From the NCBI GenBank assembly GCA_903881085.1, contig CAIRSA010000573.1, positions 1 through 64,000 of the forward strand: 64,000 nucleotides of DNA. The letters are read 5' to 3'. The translations under genes and the position numbers were made by a program. The stretch is from an uncultured Acidobacteriia bacterium (lineage in GTDB: Bacteria; Acidobacteriota; Terriglobia; Bryobacterales; Bryobacteraceae). How positions within the stretch are numbered: position 1 is the first letter of the stretch; every line of letters starts with the position of its first letter. Positions 34,749-43,539 of this stretch are shown one piece after another. Below the pieces are notes generated by a model. It worked only from the letters and a program-made list of their open reading frames with translations, did no database searches and was not told where the DNA came from.

Positions 34749-35920
34749 GAAGTTTTTGCGTTGAGCCAAACGGAGAAGTCTTCCACGGGCAGGGCGCTTA
34801 CTCCGGGCGTGAGAGCATCCGTAGGACGGCCGGCGCTGGCTTTTCGGTGGATGACAAACATTTTTTCTGGCGGCGTTTTCAGTGCTTTTCTGAGTTTGAG
34901 CATGGGGCCTGCCATCTGCGGAAAGACCGTCTTGGCGGCTTTGCACTCAACCAGGCAGAGTCCGCCCTTGCGTGAGGCGAAGAGGAAGTCGACCTCTAGG
35001 CCCTGCTGATCGCGGAAGTAATATAGTTCCCTCCGTCCACCGCGATTGACCTGGCTTTTGGCGATCTCCGATGCGACGAAGCCCTCGAAGATATCGCCGA
35101 GAAAAGGTGAGCGATCAAGTTCCGCGCGGGACTGGATGCCTAATAGATGACAGGCCATGCCCGAATCGGCAATGTATACCTTCGGCGTTTTTACGAGCCG
35201 TTTGCCGAAGTTCTCGAAATAAGGCGCCACCAGCAGGATCTGGCCAGTGATCTCAAGAATGCGCATCCACTCACCGATTGTGGGAATGGACACACCAAGC
35301 GGCGTGGCCAAATCGCTCTTGTTTAACTGTTGGCCATGCCGGCTCGCCAGCAGCGAGAGAAACCGGCGAAACGTGGACAGATCTTTCACGTTGGTGATAG
35401 CGCGCACGTCCCTTTCCAGATAGGTTTGCAGATAAGAACTGAACCAGACGAAGCGTCCCGCCGGGTCGGCCAGGACCTCGGGAAAGCCGCCATTGAACAG
35501 GTTGACCTTGGGCGTCTCGGCCAGACTGAACGGCATCATTTGCAGGATCGCCGCACGCCCTGCCATCGACTCGGTGACGCCCTCCATCAGAGGGGCCTCC
35601 TGTGAGCCAGTGAAAAAGAACTGCCCCATGCGGCGCGGAGCGGAGTCAATCACGGTTCGAATGTAGTCGAACAGCAGCGGGACGTTTTGAATTTCGTCAA
35701 GAATGGCCGGGCGCCGCAAGTCCTCCAGAAAGGCTCTTGGGTCCGAGGTGGCACGGGCACGGATGTCGGGATCCTCCAGCAGCACGTACTCCGCATGAGG
35801 CAGCAGGTTGCGGAACAGAGTGGTCTTCCCTGCCCGCCGGGCGCCCGTCAATACGATTGCAGCGTAGTGTTTGGCCGAACGCGAGACCAGTGAATCGAGT
35901 ATTCTTGGAATGGCCTTCAT
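34745..35920 (-). CDS. AAA ATPase with DUF4143 C-terminal domain
   Basis: 391 residues. Walker A is TGARRAGKTTL and Walker B-like segments are YVLLEDPD and AILDEIQNV; sensor FFTGSQEAPL follows. The DUF4143 part includes FEGFVASEI, LYYFRDQQGLEVDF and LVECKAAK, a restriction-endonuclease-like core. A middle winged helix (NKSDLATPLGVSIPTIGEWMRIL) could bind DNA. These ATPases are very common in accessory DNA and have no fixed function. The gene is preceded by two large palindromes, the nearer one starting a base before its ATG. Confidence 0.9.
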   Translation of the reverse strand: MKAIPRILDSLVSRSAKHYAAIVLTGARRAGKTTLFRNLLPHAEYVLLEDPDIRARATSDPRAFLEDLRRPAILDEIQNVPLLFDYIRTVIDSAPRRMGQFFFTGSQEAPLMEGVTESMAGRAAILQMMPFSLAETPKVNLFNGGFPEVLADPAGRFVWFSSYLQTYLERDVRAITNVKDLSTFRRFLSLLASRHGQQLNKSDLATPLGVSIPTIGEWMRILEITGQILLVAPYFENFGKRLVKTPKVYIADSGMACHLLGIQSRAELDRSPFLGDIFEGFVASEIAKSQVNRGGRRELYYFRDQQGLEVDFLFASRKGGLCLVECKAAKTVFPQMAGPMLKLRKALKTPPEKMFVIHRKASAGRPTDALTPGVSALPVEDFSVWLNAKTS

Positions 35921-35921
35921 A

Positions 35922-35954
35922 TGAGAAGTCTAAACTACAACTTTAGATTTCTCA
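35922..35954. promoter_or_regulatory. 33-bp imperfect palindrome in front of the DUF4143 ATPase
   Basis: TGAGAAGTCTAAA (35922-35934) and TTTAGATTTCTCA (35942-35954) are complementary except at one position. The start codon of the ATPase is at 35920, so the palindrome occupies its leader and ribosome-binding region. It is a near copy of the palindrome centred 69 bases further upstream. Confidence 0.65.
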
Positions 35955-35988
35955 ATGTTTATTTTATCTGCAAAGACGATTTCCAGAC

Positions 35989-36025
35989 TGTGAGAAATCT
36001 AAAGTGACACTTTAGATTTCTCACA
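35989..36025. promoter_or_regulatory. 37-bp perfect palindrome between the ATPase and PSD1 genes
   Basis: Arms 35989-36006 and 36008-36025 are perfectly complementary over 18 bases with a single central A at 36007. The core is TGAGAAATCTAAAGTG and its complement. No T-run follows, so a terminator is unlikely; an operator or protein-bound hairpin is more probable. The half-site sequence is shared with the palindrome at 35922-35954. Confidence 0.7.
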
Positions 36026-36084
36026 CACGTCAAACACGATTCCAGCGCCCTCACAGCGTGCTCCAATTGTGTCAAAATGCATAC

Positions 36085-38241
36085 ATGTCGAAGTTTAGCC
36101 GGGTTCTGCTCCTCGCAGCCACGGCTTTGAGCGCCCTCGCCTGGACCGAGCGCGATGAAGCCTGGGTTGCCGCACGCAAAAATTACTGGGCCTTCCAACG
36201 GCCTGCGCGCGGAAGCGCGCCCGAAACGAAGGACGCCTGGGTGCGCAATCCGATCGATACCTTTCTGCTCACTGCAATGAAAGCCAAGGGCCTGACGCCG
36301 GCCCCGCCGCTCGATCGCGAACGGCTCTTCCGCCGCCTTGCGCTCGACCTTACCGGTCTGAATCCCACACCTGGCGAAGTAGATCTTTACCTCGCCGACA
36401 AATCGCCCGACGCCTACGAAAAGGCCGTTGAGAAGTTTCTCGCCTCGCCCCACTACGGCGAACGCTGGGCATTGCGCTGGCTCGACGTCGTGCGCTACGC
36501 CGATACCAATGGCTACGAACTGGACCTGGAACGCCCGCATGCCTGGCGCTACCGCGACTACGTCATCCGCAGTTTCCAGAATGACAAGCCGTACGACCGC
36601 TTCATCAAAGAGCAGATCGCCGGCGACGAACTCTACCCTGGCAACAACGAAGCGCTGATCGCCACCGGATTCCATCGCGCAGGTCCCATTCATCTGGTCG
36701 GCGGCAACGCAGACAAAGAAGCAGACCGGCAGGACGTGTTGGTTGAGATGACCGCCGGCGTGAGCGCAGCCTTCATGGGCCTCACCGTTGGCTGCGCGCG
36801 CTGCCACAATCACAAGTTCGACCCGATCCTGCAAGCCGACTACTACCGCCTGCAAGCTGTAATGGCAGCCACCGACTACAAAGATATTGAGATCGCCTCG
36901 CCGGCCGAGAAGGCCGCTTATGAAGCTGCCAAGAAAGAATACGAAGCCAAACTCGATCCGATCAAGAAAGCTATTGCCGCAATCGAAAAGCCGTGCCGCG
37001 AAAAACTCTCCGCTGAAAAGAAGGCCAAGCTCGAACCTGCTCTGCTCAAGGCGTTGGAGATCCCCAAAGCCAAGCGCACCAAGGAAGAACAGGACCTGGC
37101 TAAGAATGCCGAAAGTCAGATCAGTCCAAGTTGGGACGAAGTGGTCGGCGCCATTGCGCCCGCGGAAAAGGAAAAGCGCGCCGCACTTCGACGCCAGATG
37201 CACCAGTTGGAATGGAGCGCTCCCGAACCGCCTACCACCGCCTATGCCGTCACCAACATGGACAAGGCGCCACAAAGCTTCATTCTGAAAATCGGCGACA
37301 CGAAAAACAAATTGGGTGAAGTGCAGCCGGGGTTCCTAACGGTGATGGGAGGCGCGCAGGCGCCGCTGGAACCGAAAGGCCGTCGCGCGGCGCTGGCCAA
37401 CTGGCTGGCATCGAAAGACCATCCACTCACCGCACGCGTAATGGTGAACCGCATCTGGGCGTTCCGCATGGGAACAGGACTGGTGCCGACTCCCAATGAT
37501 TTTGGCGCTCTGGGCGCAAGGCCAACGAATCAGAAATTGCTCGATTGGCTGGCCGTAGAGTTCATGGACAAGAACTGGAGCGTAAAGGCCATCGACCGCA
37601 TGATCGTTCTTTCAAACGCGTACCGCCAGTCGGCCGCAGCCGATGCGGCGAAAGAGAAGATCGATCCCGGCAACAAGCTTTTCTCGCGCATGAACAAGCG
37701 ACGCCTGGAAGGCGAGTTGATCCGCGACAACATTCTTGCTGCCACCGGAAATCTGAATGCGCGCATTGGCGGCAAGCCAGTGAAGACGCCGATTGAACAG
37801 GAAATCTACGACCTGATCTTCACCGAAGCCGAGCCCGACAACCTGTGGCCAGTCTCCGCCGACCCCAATGATTACAGCCGCCGCAGCTTGTATCTGCTCA
37901 ACAAACGCACGATTCGCCTGCCGATTCTTTCAAACTTCGATCAGCCCGATGAGATGAGCTCTTGCGCCGCGCGTTCCACCAGCACGCATGCGCTCCAGGC
38001 ACTCACACTGATGAACAGCAGCTTTATGGAAACGCAGTCGGCGGCCTTTGCCAAGCGACTGGAACGCGAGTGCGCAAGCAACGCCGATTGCGAACTGCGC
38101 CGCGCTTACAAGTTGACACTCGCCCGCTTGCCGAAGCCGGCGGAAACAAATCTGGCAAAACAATTTTTGGCGAAAGGAGGAGAGCTGAAGGACTTCTGCC
38201 TGGCTCTATTGAACCGCAATGAATTTGTTTACATCCCCTAA
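36085..38241 (+). CDS. PSD1-type (DUF1549/DUF1553) secreted protein
   Basis: 718 residues with signal peptide (VLLLAATALSALAW). DUF1549: NPIDTFLLTAMKAKGL, LFRRLALDLTGLNPTP, SPHYGERWALRWLDVVRYADTNGYE, and GCARCHNHKFDPI, a C-x2-CH heme-type motif. DUF1553: MVNRIWAFRMGTGLV, FGALGARPTNQKLLDWLA, STHALQALTLMN. Unlike pair no. 2 it lacks the N-terminal cytochrome c domain. Function unproven; the family always pairs with DUF1501 and is thought to act in degradation of complex polysaccharides. It overlaps the DUF1501 gene by 23 bases. Confidence 0.92.
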   Translation: MSKFSRVLLLAATALSALAWTERDEAWVAARKNYWAFQRPARGSAPETKDAWVRNPIDTFLLTAMKAKGLTPAPPLDRERLFRRLALDLTGLNPTPGEVDLYLADKSPDAYEKAVEKFLASPHYGERWALRWLDVVRYADTNGYELDLERPHAWRYRDYVIRSFQNDKPYDRFIKEQIAGDELYPGNNEALIATGFHRAGPIHLVGGNADKEADRQDVLVEMTAGVSAAFMGLTVGCARCHNHKFDPILQADYYRLQAVMAATDYKDIEIASPAEKAAYEAAKKEYEAKLDPIKKAIAAIEKPCREKLSAEKKAKLEPALLKALEIPKAKRTKEEQDLAKNAESQISPSWDEVVGAIAPAEKEKRAALRRQMHQLEWSAPEPPTTAYAVTNMDKAPQSFILKIGDTKNKLGEVQPGFLTVMGGAQAPLEPKGRRAALANWLASKDHPLTARVMVNRIWAFRMGTGLVPTPNDFGALGARPTNQKLLDWLAVEFMDKNWSVKAIDRMIVLSNAYRQSAAADAAKEKIDPGNKLFSRMNKRRLEGELIRDNILAATGNLNARIGGKPVKTPIEQEIYDLIFTEAEPDNLWPVSADPNDYSRRSLYLLNKRTIRLPILSNFDQPDEMSSCAARSTSTHALQALTLMNSSFMETQSAAFAKRLERECASNADCELRRAYKLTLARLPKPAETNLAKQFLAKGGELKDFCLALLNRNEFVYIP

Positions 38242-39634
38242 TCGCCGCGACGTTCTGCGCGCCTCGGCCAACGGCTTCGGGGCCATCGCACTGCAGCATC
38301 TGCTGGCGAAAACCGGCGCTGCCGCCACACGCACGAATCCTCTTGCCGCGAAAGCGCCGCATTTTGCACCGAAAGCGAAGTCGGTAATTTTTCTGTTCAT
38401 GGTGGGCGCGCCAAGCCACATCGATACATTCGATCCCAAGCCTGCGCTCAAGAAATTCGAAGGGCAAAAGCTGCCCGAAAGTTACGGCAAGATCGTCAGC
38501 CAGTTTACCGAAGGCAACACGCCGTTGTTGTCGTCGCCATGGCAGTTCAAACAGCATGGACAAAGCGGCATGCCTGTCTCGTCGCTGTATCCGCATATCG
38601 CCGAATGCGTGGACGACATCTGTTTCGTGCGCAGCTTCTACACCGAATCGGTAGTGCATGCACCGGCAATGTATCAGGTGCACACCGGGCGCATCCTCAT
38701 GGGCTACCCAAGCATGGGATCGTGGGTGACCTATGGCCTGGGCAGTGAATCAGACAACCTGCCGGCCTACGTCGTAATGCCGCAGCCAGAGGGCACGCCA
38801 GAGGGCGGCACGCCGTGCTGGGGCTCGGGCTTCCTGCCGGCGGTGCATCAAGGGACGTTGCTGCGCAGCGGTCCATCGCCGATCCTCAATCTGAAGCCTC
38901 CGCCCGGCATGACGCCTGAGCGCCAGCGCGCCACGCTTGACCTGCTGCAAAAGATGAACGACCTCGACACCGAGTCGGCCGACACGGAAATGGCTGCCCG
39001 CATCAGTTCGTACGAACTGGCGTTCCGCATGCAGAAGCACGCACCGGAAGCGGTGGACCTCACAAAAGAAAGCGAGGCCACGCGCCGCATGTACGGCCTC
39101 GATCAAAAACATACGCTCGACTTCGGAACACGCTGCCTGCTGGCCCGCCGCATGGTGGAGCGCGGAGTCCGCTTCGTGCAGATCTACTCCGGCGGCGGAC
39201 CGGTCAGCATGCAGTGGGACGCGCACAAAGACCTCGTCGAAAACCACGAGAAGATGTGCCGCCTTACCGATCAGCCGATCGCCGCGCTGTTGAAGGATTT
39301 GAAATCGCGCGGCCTGCTCGATTCCACGCTAGTCATTTGGGGTAGCGAATTCGGCCGCTTGCCCATGTCGCAAAGCGGCAACGGCCGTGACCATAATCCG
39401 CACGGCTTCACTATGTGGTTCGCCGGCGGCGGCACCAAAGGTGGACAGTTCGTTGGCGAGACAGACGAACTTGGCCTGCGCGGGGTTGGTGACCGTTACC
39501 ACATGCGCGACTTCCACGCCACGCTGCTGCACATGCTGGGGCTCGATCAGAACCGTTTGTGGTACCTGCACAACGGACGCAACGAAAAGCTCACCGATTT
39601 CGGCGGCAAGGTCATCGAAAAGGTCTTCTCCTAG
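38219..39634 (+). CDS. DUF1501 secreted protein
   Basis: 471 residues. NRRDVLRASANGFG is a Tat-like signal (RRD), as usual for DUF1501. The alkaline-phosphatase-superfamily look is clear: FLFMVGAPSHIDTFDPKP, TLVIWGSEFGRLPMSQSGNGRDHNPHG, HATLLHMLGLDQNRL. Predicted metal-dependent hydrolase (sulfatase-like fold), periplasmic. Its start overlaps the PSD1 stop by 23 bases, the same overlap as in pair no. 2. Confidence 0.92.
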   Translation: MNLFTSPNRRDVLRASANGFGAIALQHLLAKTGAAATRTNPLAAKAPHFAPKAKSVIFLFMVGAPSHIDTFDPKPALKKFEGQKLPESYGKIVSQFTEGNTPLLSSPWQFKQHGQSGMPVSSLYPHIAECVDDICFVRSFYTESVVHAPAMYQVHTGRILMGYPSMGSWVTYGLGSESDNLPAYVVMPQPEGTPEGGTPCWGSGFLPAVHQGTLLRSGPSPILNLKPPPGMTPERQRATLDLLQKMNDLDTESADTEMAARISSYELAFRMQKHAPEAVDLTKESEATRRMYGLDQKHTLDFGTRCLLARRMVERGVRFVQIYSGGGPVSMQWDAHKDLVENHEKMCRLTDQPIAALLKDLKSRGLLDSTLVIWGSEFGRLPMSQSGNGRDHNPHGFTMWFAGGGTKGGQFVGETDELGLRGVGDRYHMRDFHATLLHMLGLDQNRLWYLHNGRNEKLTDFGGKVIEKVFS

Positions 39635-39642
39635 CGCCGGGC

Positions 39643-40410
39643 ATGTTCGACATCATCGGAGACATCCACGGCTGTTGCACCGAACTGGAAGAATTGCTGA
39701 GCTTGCTCGGGTACGACTTTGACGAGGCGGCCTTGCCCGAATCCGTCTGGGGGCCCGGACTGTGGGCTCATCCCGAAGGCCGGCGGATTCTTCTTCTGGG
39801 TGATCTTTGCGATCGCGGACCGCGTATTATCGACTGCTATCGCATCGCCGCCAACATGGCAATCAACGGAAACGCGTTAGCCGTTTGCGGCAATCACGAC
39901 GAAAAGCTGAGGCGGGCGCTGCTCGGCCACAAAGTGACGATTTCACATGGTCTCGACAAATCACTTGCTGAGTTCGATGCCAACCCTGCCCTGCGCCAGC
40001 CGGCCATCGAGTTCATTGAGTCGCTGGCCACGCAATTGGTGCTCGATAGCGGCCGGTTGGTGGCGGCTCATGGCGGCATGAAGGAAGCGTTTCAGGGCCA
40101 GGACTCCACCGAAGCGCGGCGGTTTGCTCTATTCGGCGACATTACCGGCAAGACCGGCCCCGATGGGTACCCTGAGCGGCTCGATTGGGCGGCGGATTAC
40201 CATGGCCAGGCGATGGTCGTCTACGGCCACACGCCCGTACGTGAGCCGGTGTGGGTGAACAGCACGGTCAATATCGACACCGGCTGCGTCTTCGGCGGCC
40301 GCCTCACAGCCCTGCGCTATCCAGAGCGCGAATTTGCATCCGTAAAATCGCGTGGACAGCATATTCCGCACTCTTTGTTTAATGCCCCCTCGGGAACTGT
40401 GCTAAGCTAG
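39643..40410 (+). CDS. stand-alone metallophosphatase resembling the Pnkp phosphatase domain
   Basis: 255 residues from ATG 39643. Calcineurin-like motifs are complete: GDIHGC (residues 6-11), GDLCDRGP, GNHDEKLRRAL, HGGMKEA and VYGHTP. The opening FDIIGDIHGC followed by LLSLLGYDF resembles the central phosphatase of bacterial polynucleotide kinase-phosphatase (Pnkp) more than ApaH; kinase and ligase domains are absent. Substrates could be 2',3'-cyclic or 3'-phosphates or Ap4A; undecided. It follows the DUF1501 gene by 8 bases and is followed by a 69-aa gene 7 bases later. Confidence 0.8.
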   Translation: MFDIIGDIHGCCTELEELLSLLGYDFDEAALPESVWGPGLWAHPEGRRILLLGDLCDRGPRIIDCYRIAANMAINGNALAVCGNHDEKLRRALLGHKVTISHGLDKSLAEFDANPALRQPAIEFIESLATQLVLDSGRLVAAHGGMKEAFQGQDSTEARRFALFGDITGKTGPDGYPERLDWAADYHGQAMVVYGHTPVREPVWVNSTVNIDTGCVFGGRLTALRYPEREFASVKSRGQHIPHSLFNAPSGTVLS

Positions 40411-40417
40411 AAGGGTT

Positions 40418-40627
40418 ATGGCAATCCCCAATGTTAAGCGTTTCCGCATCACGAGCCCCGACGGCGCAGACACAGCTACTTTGATGGCTGTTATGCCCAA
40501 AGGATCCGATTTAGACGCCTATCTGAAGGATGCTTCCTCGCGGTTCGATTGGAAGGCATGGAGAGACATGAAAGCCTCCACCAATAAAACCCGCGTCGGT
40601 CAGCAGAAACAGAAGAAGGCAAAGTAG
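40418..40627 (+). CDS. 69-aa basic protein of unknown function
   Basis: MAIPNVKRFRITSPDGADTATL... with a Lys/Gln-rich tail. A GAAGGG ribosome-binding site precedes the ATG. Not recognised. Its close spacing after the phosphatase suggests co-transcription. Confidence 0.6.
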   Translation: MAIPNVKRFRITSPDGADTATLMAVMPKGSDLDAYLKDASSRFDWKAWRDMKASTNKTRVGQQKQKKAK

Positions 40628-40639
40628 TTACACCGATTT

Positions 40640-41926
40640 CTACGGCAGGCGGGCCTTCAGACTACGAAGCGCCCGCAATGCCTCTTGTGCTACTTCCGTA
40701 TCGTTATCCCTCGTCAACGGCTCCAGCTCCGCAACGGTATCTTTGTCGCCGCTCTCGGCCAGGATCTGCGCCAGCTGTATCTTTTCGTCTTTTGTCCCAC
40801 GCTTTAACGCCGCATAAGCCAATCTTCTCGCACCAATATCCCGCGTAGATTCCAGCAGGTACGATCTGGCAACCCCTTTATACGACTTGGAATTCAGCGT
40901 ATTCACAAGGTATTGCAGCGGGCTGAACGTCGTCAATTCATGTTTCCCGGTCATCACCAGAGCAAACGCCATCGACAGCCGTGGCCCCATTTTGCGTTCT
41001 TCGTTGAAGGACGACTCCAGCAGCGGTGCATCCTCCGGCCGGCGAAGCCGGGCGAAGCCTTCCGCCGACGCAGCACGAAGCCCTTCGTCTTTGTCCCGGA
41101 AGTAGGTTCCAAACAGTTCGCGACTGGCCGAATCGGGCATCATGGCCATTGCGGAAAGGGCGGCCCGGCGGATCTTGTCATTCCGCGCGCGATCGAACGC
41201 GTCCCGCAGCTGAGGCATCGCCTGCCGGTTCAGCAACAGACCGGTTGTCTCAATGGCCGCGATCTGCACTTTCTCATTCAGATCGCGGAGCAGGAAAACG
41301 ATACTCGGGCCGGCGCTGAGGTCACGGATTTTCTGCAAGGCGATCAGCGATTCGTATAGCACCTGATCGTCCTTGGAATGTAGCGCCTTGATCAACTGCG
41401 GCACCGCACGTTTGCCGCGCAGTACACCCAGCGCTCTGGCAGCATTCGCGCGCGACTCCATGGAGACTCCACCGCTGGCCAACTGGCCGAGCGCCTCAAT
41501 GATCTCCGGACGCACTTCAATGTAGGGTGGAATAATTTGATCGTTGGTATCTGTAAACTTGCCGAGGATGCGCGTACCGGTGCGTTTGAGTGAGCCGCTC
41601 AGGCCAGTTTGAACGTATCCAGGAAGATAAAAGTTTACCAGCCCATCGGTTGCCCGGATCTGAACTTCTGCGTCGTTGTCTTTGGTAGCCGCAACCAGGG
41701 GCTCCAGCCCATGCTGGGATCCGGCCTCCACCAGCGCCTTCACCACTTCCACGCGCACGCTGATTTCCGGATCGGAAAGCATGGCGGCCAGCTTCGGAAT
41801 CGCCGCCGAACCTTGCTTTCCGTACTCCTTGGCCAGCTTGACACGAGCCTTGGTTTCACCGGGCGAAGAATCCTGCGCCAGCAGAGGCAGCATTAACAAA
41901 ACAGCGACGATAGCCAGAGGCTTCAT
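40640..41926 (-). CDS. secreted HEAT-repeat protein
   Basis: 428 residues with signal peptide (PLAIVAVLLMLPLLAQ). About ten HEAT repeats can be followed by the pattern P-x-L-x2-L-x-S/D-x-D-x-x-V-R (AIPKLAAMLSDPEISVRVEVVKAL, AVPQLIKALHSKDDQVLYESLIAL, APLLESSF). A periplasmic protein-binding scaffold; no catalytic motif. Thirteen bases separate it from mqnD upstream on the same strand, so they may be co-transcribed. Confidence 0.85.
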   Translation of the reverse strand: MKPLAIVAVLLMLPLLAQDSSPGETKARVKLAKEYGKQGSAAIPKLAAMLSDPEISVRVEVVKALVEAGSQHGLEPLVAATKDNDAEVQIRATDGLVNFYLPGYVQTGLSGSLKRTGTRILGKFTDTNDQIIPPYIEVRPEIIEALGQLASGGVSMESRANAARALGVLRGKRAVPQLIKALHSKDDQVLYESLIALQKIRDLSAGPSIVFLLRDLNEKVQIAAIETTGLLLNRQAMPQLRDAFDRARNDKIRRAALSAMAMMPDSASRELFGTYFRDKDEGLRAASAEGFARLRRPEDAPLLESSFNEERKMGPRLSMAFALVMTGKHELTTFSPLQYLVNTLNSKSYKGVARSYLLESTRDIGARRLAYAALKRGTKDEKIQLAQILAESGDKDTVAELEPLTRDNDTEVAQEALRALRSLKARLP

Positions 41927-41939
41927 ACTTCCTAAGACG

Positions 41940-42785
41940 CTAACGGATGATTTCCAGCTGAACCTTGTTAGGAATTAATCCAGCTTCAAATCCCATGTCG
42001 AGCAATTTTTGTGCTGCCAGTGGGACCTGCTCGCCGCAATCCACCGTGTAATGGTTTACGTACATGCCGACAAACTTTTCGGCCAGCGGGACTTCCATGT
42101 CGCGGGCAAACTGCAGGGCGTAGTTCAAAGCCTCTTCATGATGGTCGAGCGCGTACTGAATGCTTTCGCGCATCAGACGGCATGCTTCCACCTGCAAATC
42201 GCCAGGTAGTGAGCGCAGCAGAACGTTGCATCCCAACGGCAGAGGAAGATCGTATTTCTTCTTCCACCATTTGCCCATATCGAGAACGGTATGGAAGCCG
42301 CTCTTGCCTGATGTTAATTGTGCTTCGTGGATGACCAGGCCAGCATCGACCACGCCTTCCTTCACTGCATCCAGAATCTTATCGAAGTGGACTTCAACCG
42401 GCTCGAAATCGGGCTCAAATAGCTTTAATGTCAGATAGGCGGTGGTGAGTTTGCCGGGGATGGCAATCTTCTTGCCCTTCAAGTCTTCCGGCGCCATTGG
42501 GTGATTCGCTACGATCATCGGGCCGTAGCCGTCGCCCACACTCGATCCGCTTGCCATAACCATATATTTATCGGCGACATACGGGTATGCATGGTACGAG
42601 ATTGCGGTTAATTCGTATTCACCGTTGGTAGCACGGCGGTTCAGAGATTGGATATCTTCCAGGACGTGCCGGAATGTAAGGGAACGTGAGCGAATCTTTT
42701 TCGTAGCCAACGCATAAAACATAAACGCGTCGTCAGAATCTGGACTATGGGCGCAGACGATTTCCCGAGCTTCAGTGGAATTCAT
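41940..42785 (-). CDS. mqnD: 1,4-dihydroxy-6-naphthoate synthase MqnD
   Basis: 281 residues from ATG 42785, with AGGTGA 11 bases upstream; the frame extends to 42818. The enzyme converts cyclic dehypoxanthine futalosine to 1,4-dihydroxy-6-naphthoate in the futalosine route to menaquinone. It has a periplasmic-binding-protein-like fold: HSPDSDDAFMFYAL, ISYHAYPYVADKY, GKKIAIPGKLTTAYLTLKLF, DAGLVIHEAQLT, LPLGCNVLLRSL. All are family signatures. It shows that this organism makes menaquinone through futalosine. Confidence 0.93.
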   Translation of the reverse strand: MNSTEAREIVCAHSPDSDDAFMFYALATKKIRSRSLTFRHVLEDIQSLNRRATNGEYELTAISYHAYPYVADKYMVMASGSSVGDGYGPMIVANHPMAPEDLKGKKIAIPGKLTTAYLTLKLFEPDFEPVEVHFDKILDAVKEGVVDAGLVIHEAQLTSGKSGFHTVLDMGKWWKKKYDLPLPLGCNVLLRSLPGDLQVEACRLMRESIQYALDHHEEALNYALQFARDMEVPLAEKFVGMYVNHYTVDCGEQVPLAAQKLLDMGFEAGLIPNKVQLEIIR

Positions 42786-42851
42786 AAGAATGTGGTTCAC
42801 CTCACTATAGCAAACCACGGCACTGCTCCGCCGATTCGAACTCGCGGCAGA

Positions 42852-43208
42852 TTACTGTGCCGCCAGTTTTTCAAACGACGGATGCAACGCGTTCATGACG
42901 GAAGCGAGCTGTTGATACGCCGGGCCAACGCCAGTGAGATCTCCGCTGCGGCCGATCTTTTCCAGCGCAAGTGCCGCTTGAACGGCCACATCGGCACCGA
43001 AATTCGCGACGGAACCCTTCAAGCTATGTGCGGCGCGCTCCAAGCGGCGTGCGTTTCCGGCAGCAACCGCTTGTTGAATCTCAGACATGAGCGTGGGATA
43101 CTCGTCCAGGAACAACTGCGCAACCTCTTGCAGGAGTTCTTCATCGCCGCCGAGGCGCTCCAGCGCAACAGCGTAATCCAATCGCATAAGCTGTTCCGAG
43201 AATTTCAT
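42852..43208 (-). CDS. histidine-containing phosphotransfer (HPt) protein
   Basis: 118 residues from ATG 43208, chosen because GAGGAC lies four bases upstream; the frame extends to 43238. The phospho-accepting motif AAHSLKGSVANFGA is intact, in a four-helix bundle (FLDEYPTLMSEIQQAV, AALALEKIGRSGDL). A cytoplasmic relay between a hybrid kinase and a response regulator, neither of which is in the window. Confidence 0.88.
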   Translation of the reverse strand: MKFSEQLMRLDYAVALERLGGDEELLQEVAQLFLDEYPTLMSEIQQAVAAGNARRLERAAHSLKGSVANFGADVAVQAALALEKIGRSGDLTGVGPAYQQLASVMNALHPSFEKLAAQ

Positions 43209-43539
43209 TTTGTCCTCTTCCATCTGGTCGGGAAGCATATTTGCCTATTCCTTCTAGTTAACTCGCATACAACAGACTCGCTTCGGCGCCTGAGGTGTCG
43301 AGTTTCCGTCAAGTTTTATCGCCGCGCCGAAGCGGCTTGTGCGCTTTTCACTGAATCGTCACTAAGTCCGTTCCGCTGTCTCAATCTCGATTGTATTGAA
43401 ATTTTCCTTCAAGGGCACGCCCATCTGGCAAATTGTTCTCCAAACTAAGCGATTCCACTGAGGAATACAGGACCTGGAACCCTTAGAACTTCCTCATAGG
43501 CTTCTATCGGCATATTACTATGGAATCTTGAGCCCCGTC
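43209..43539. other. divergent intergenic region, no gene seen
   Basis: About 330 bases between the HPt start and the esterase start. A GCTTCGGCG / CGCCGAAGC inverted repeat (43281-43289 and 43327-43335) is the only visible structure. The promoters of both neighbours should lie here, but I do not see a consensus hexamer pair. Confidence 0.4.

Noticed and set aside
35959..37275. 438-codon minus-strand frame opposite the PSD1 gene
   Set aside because: The plus-strand protein has complete DUF1549/DUF1553 motifs; the antisense product has none.
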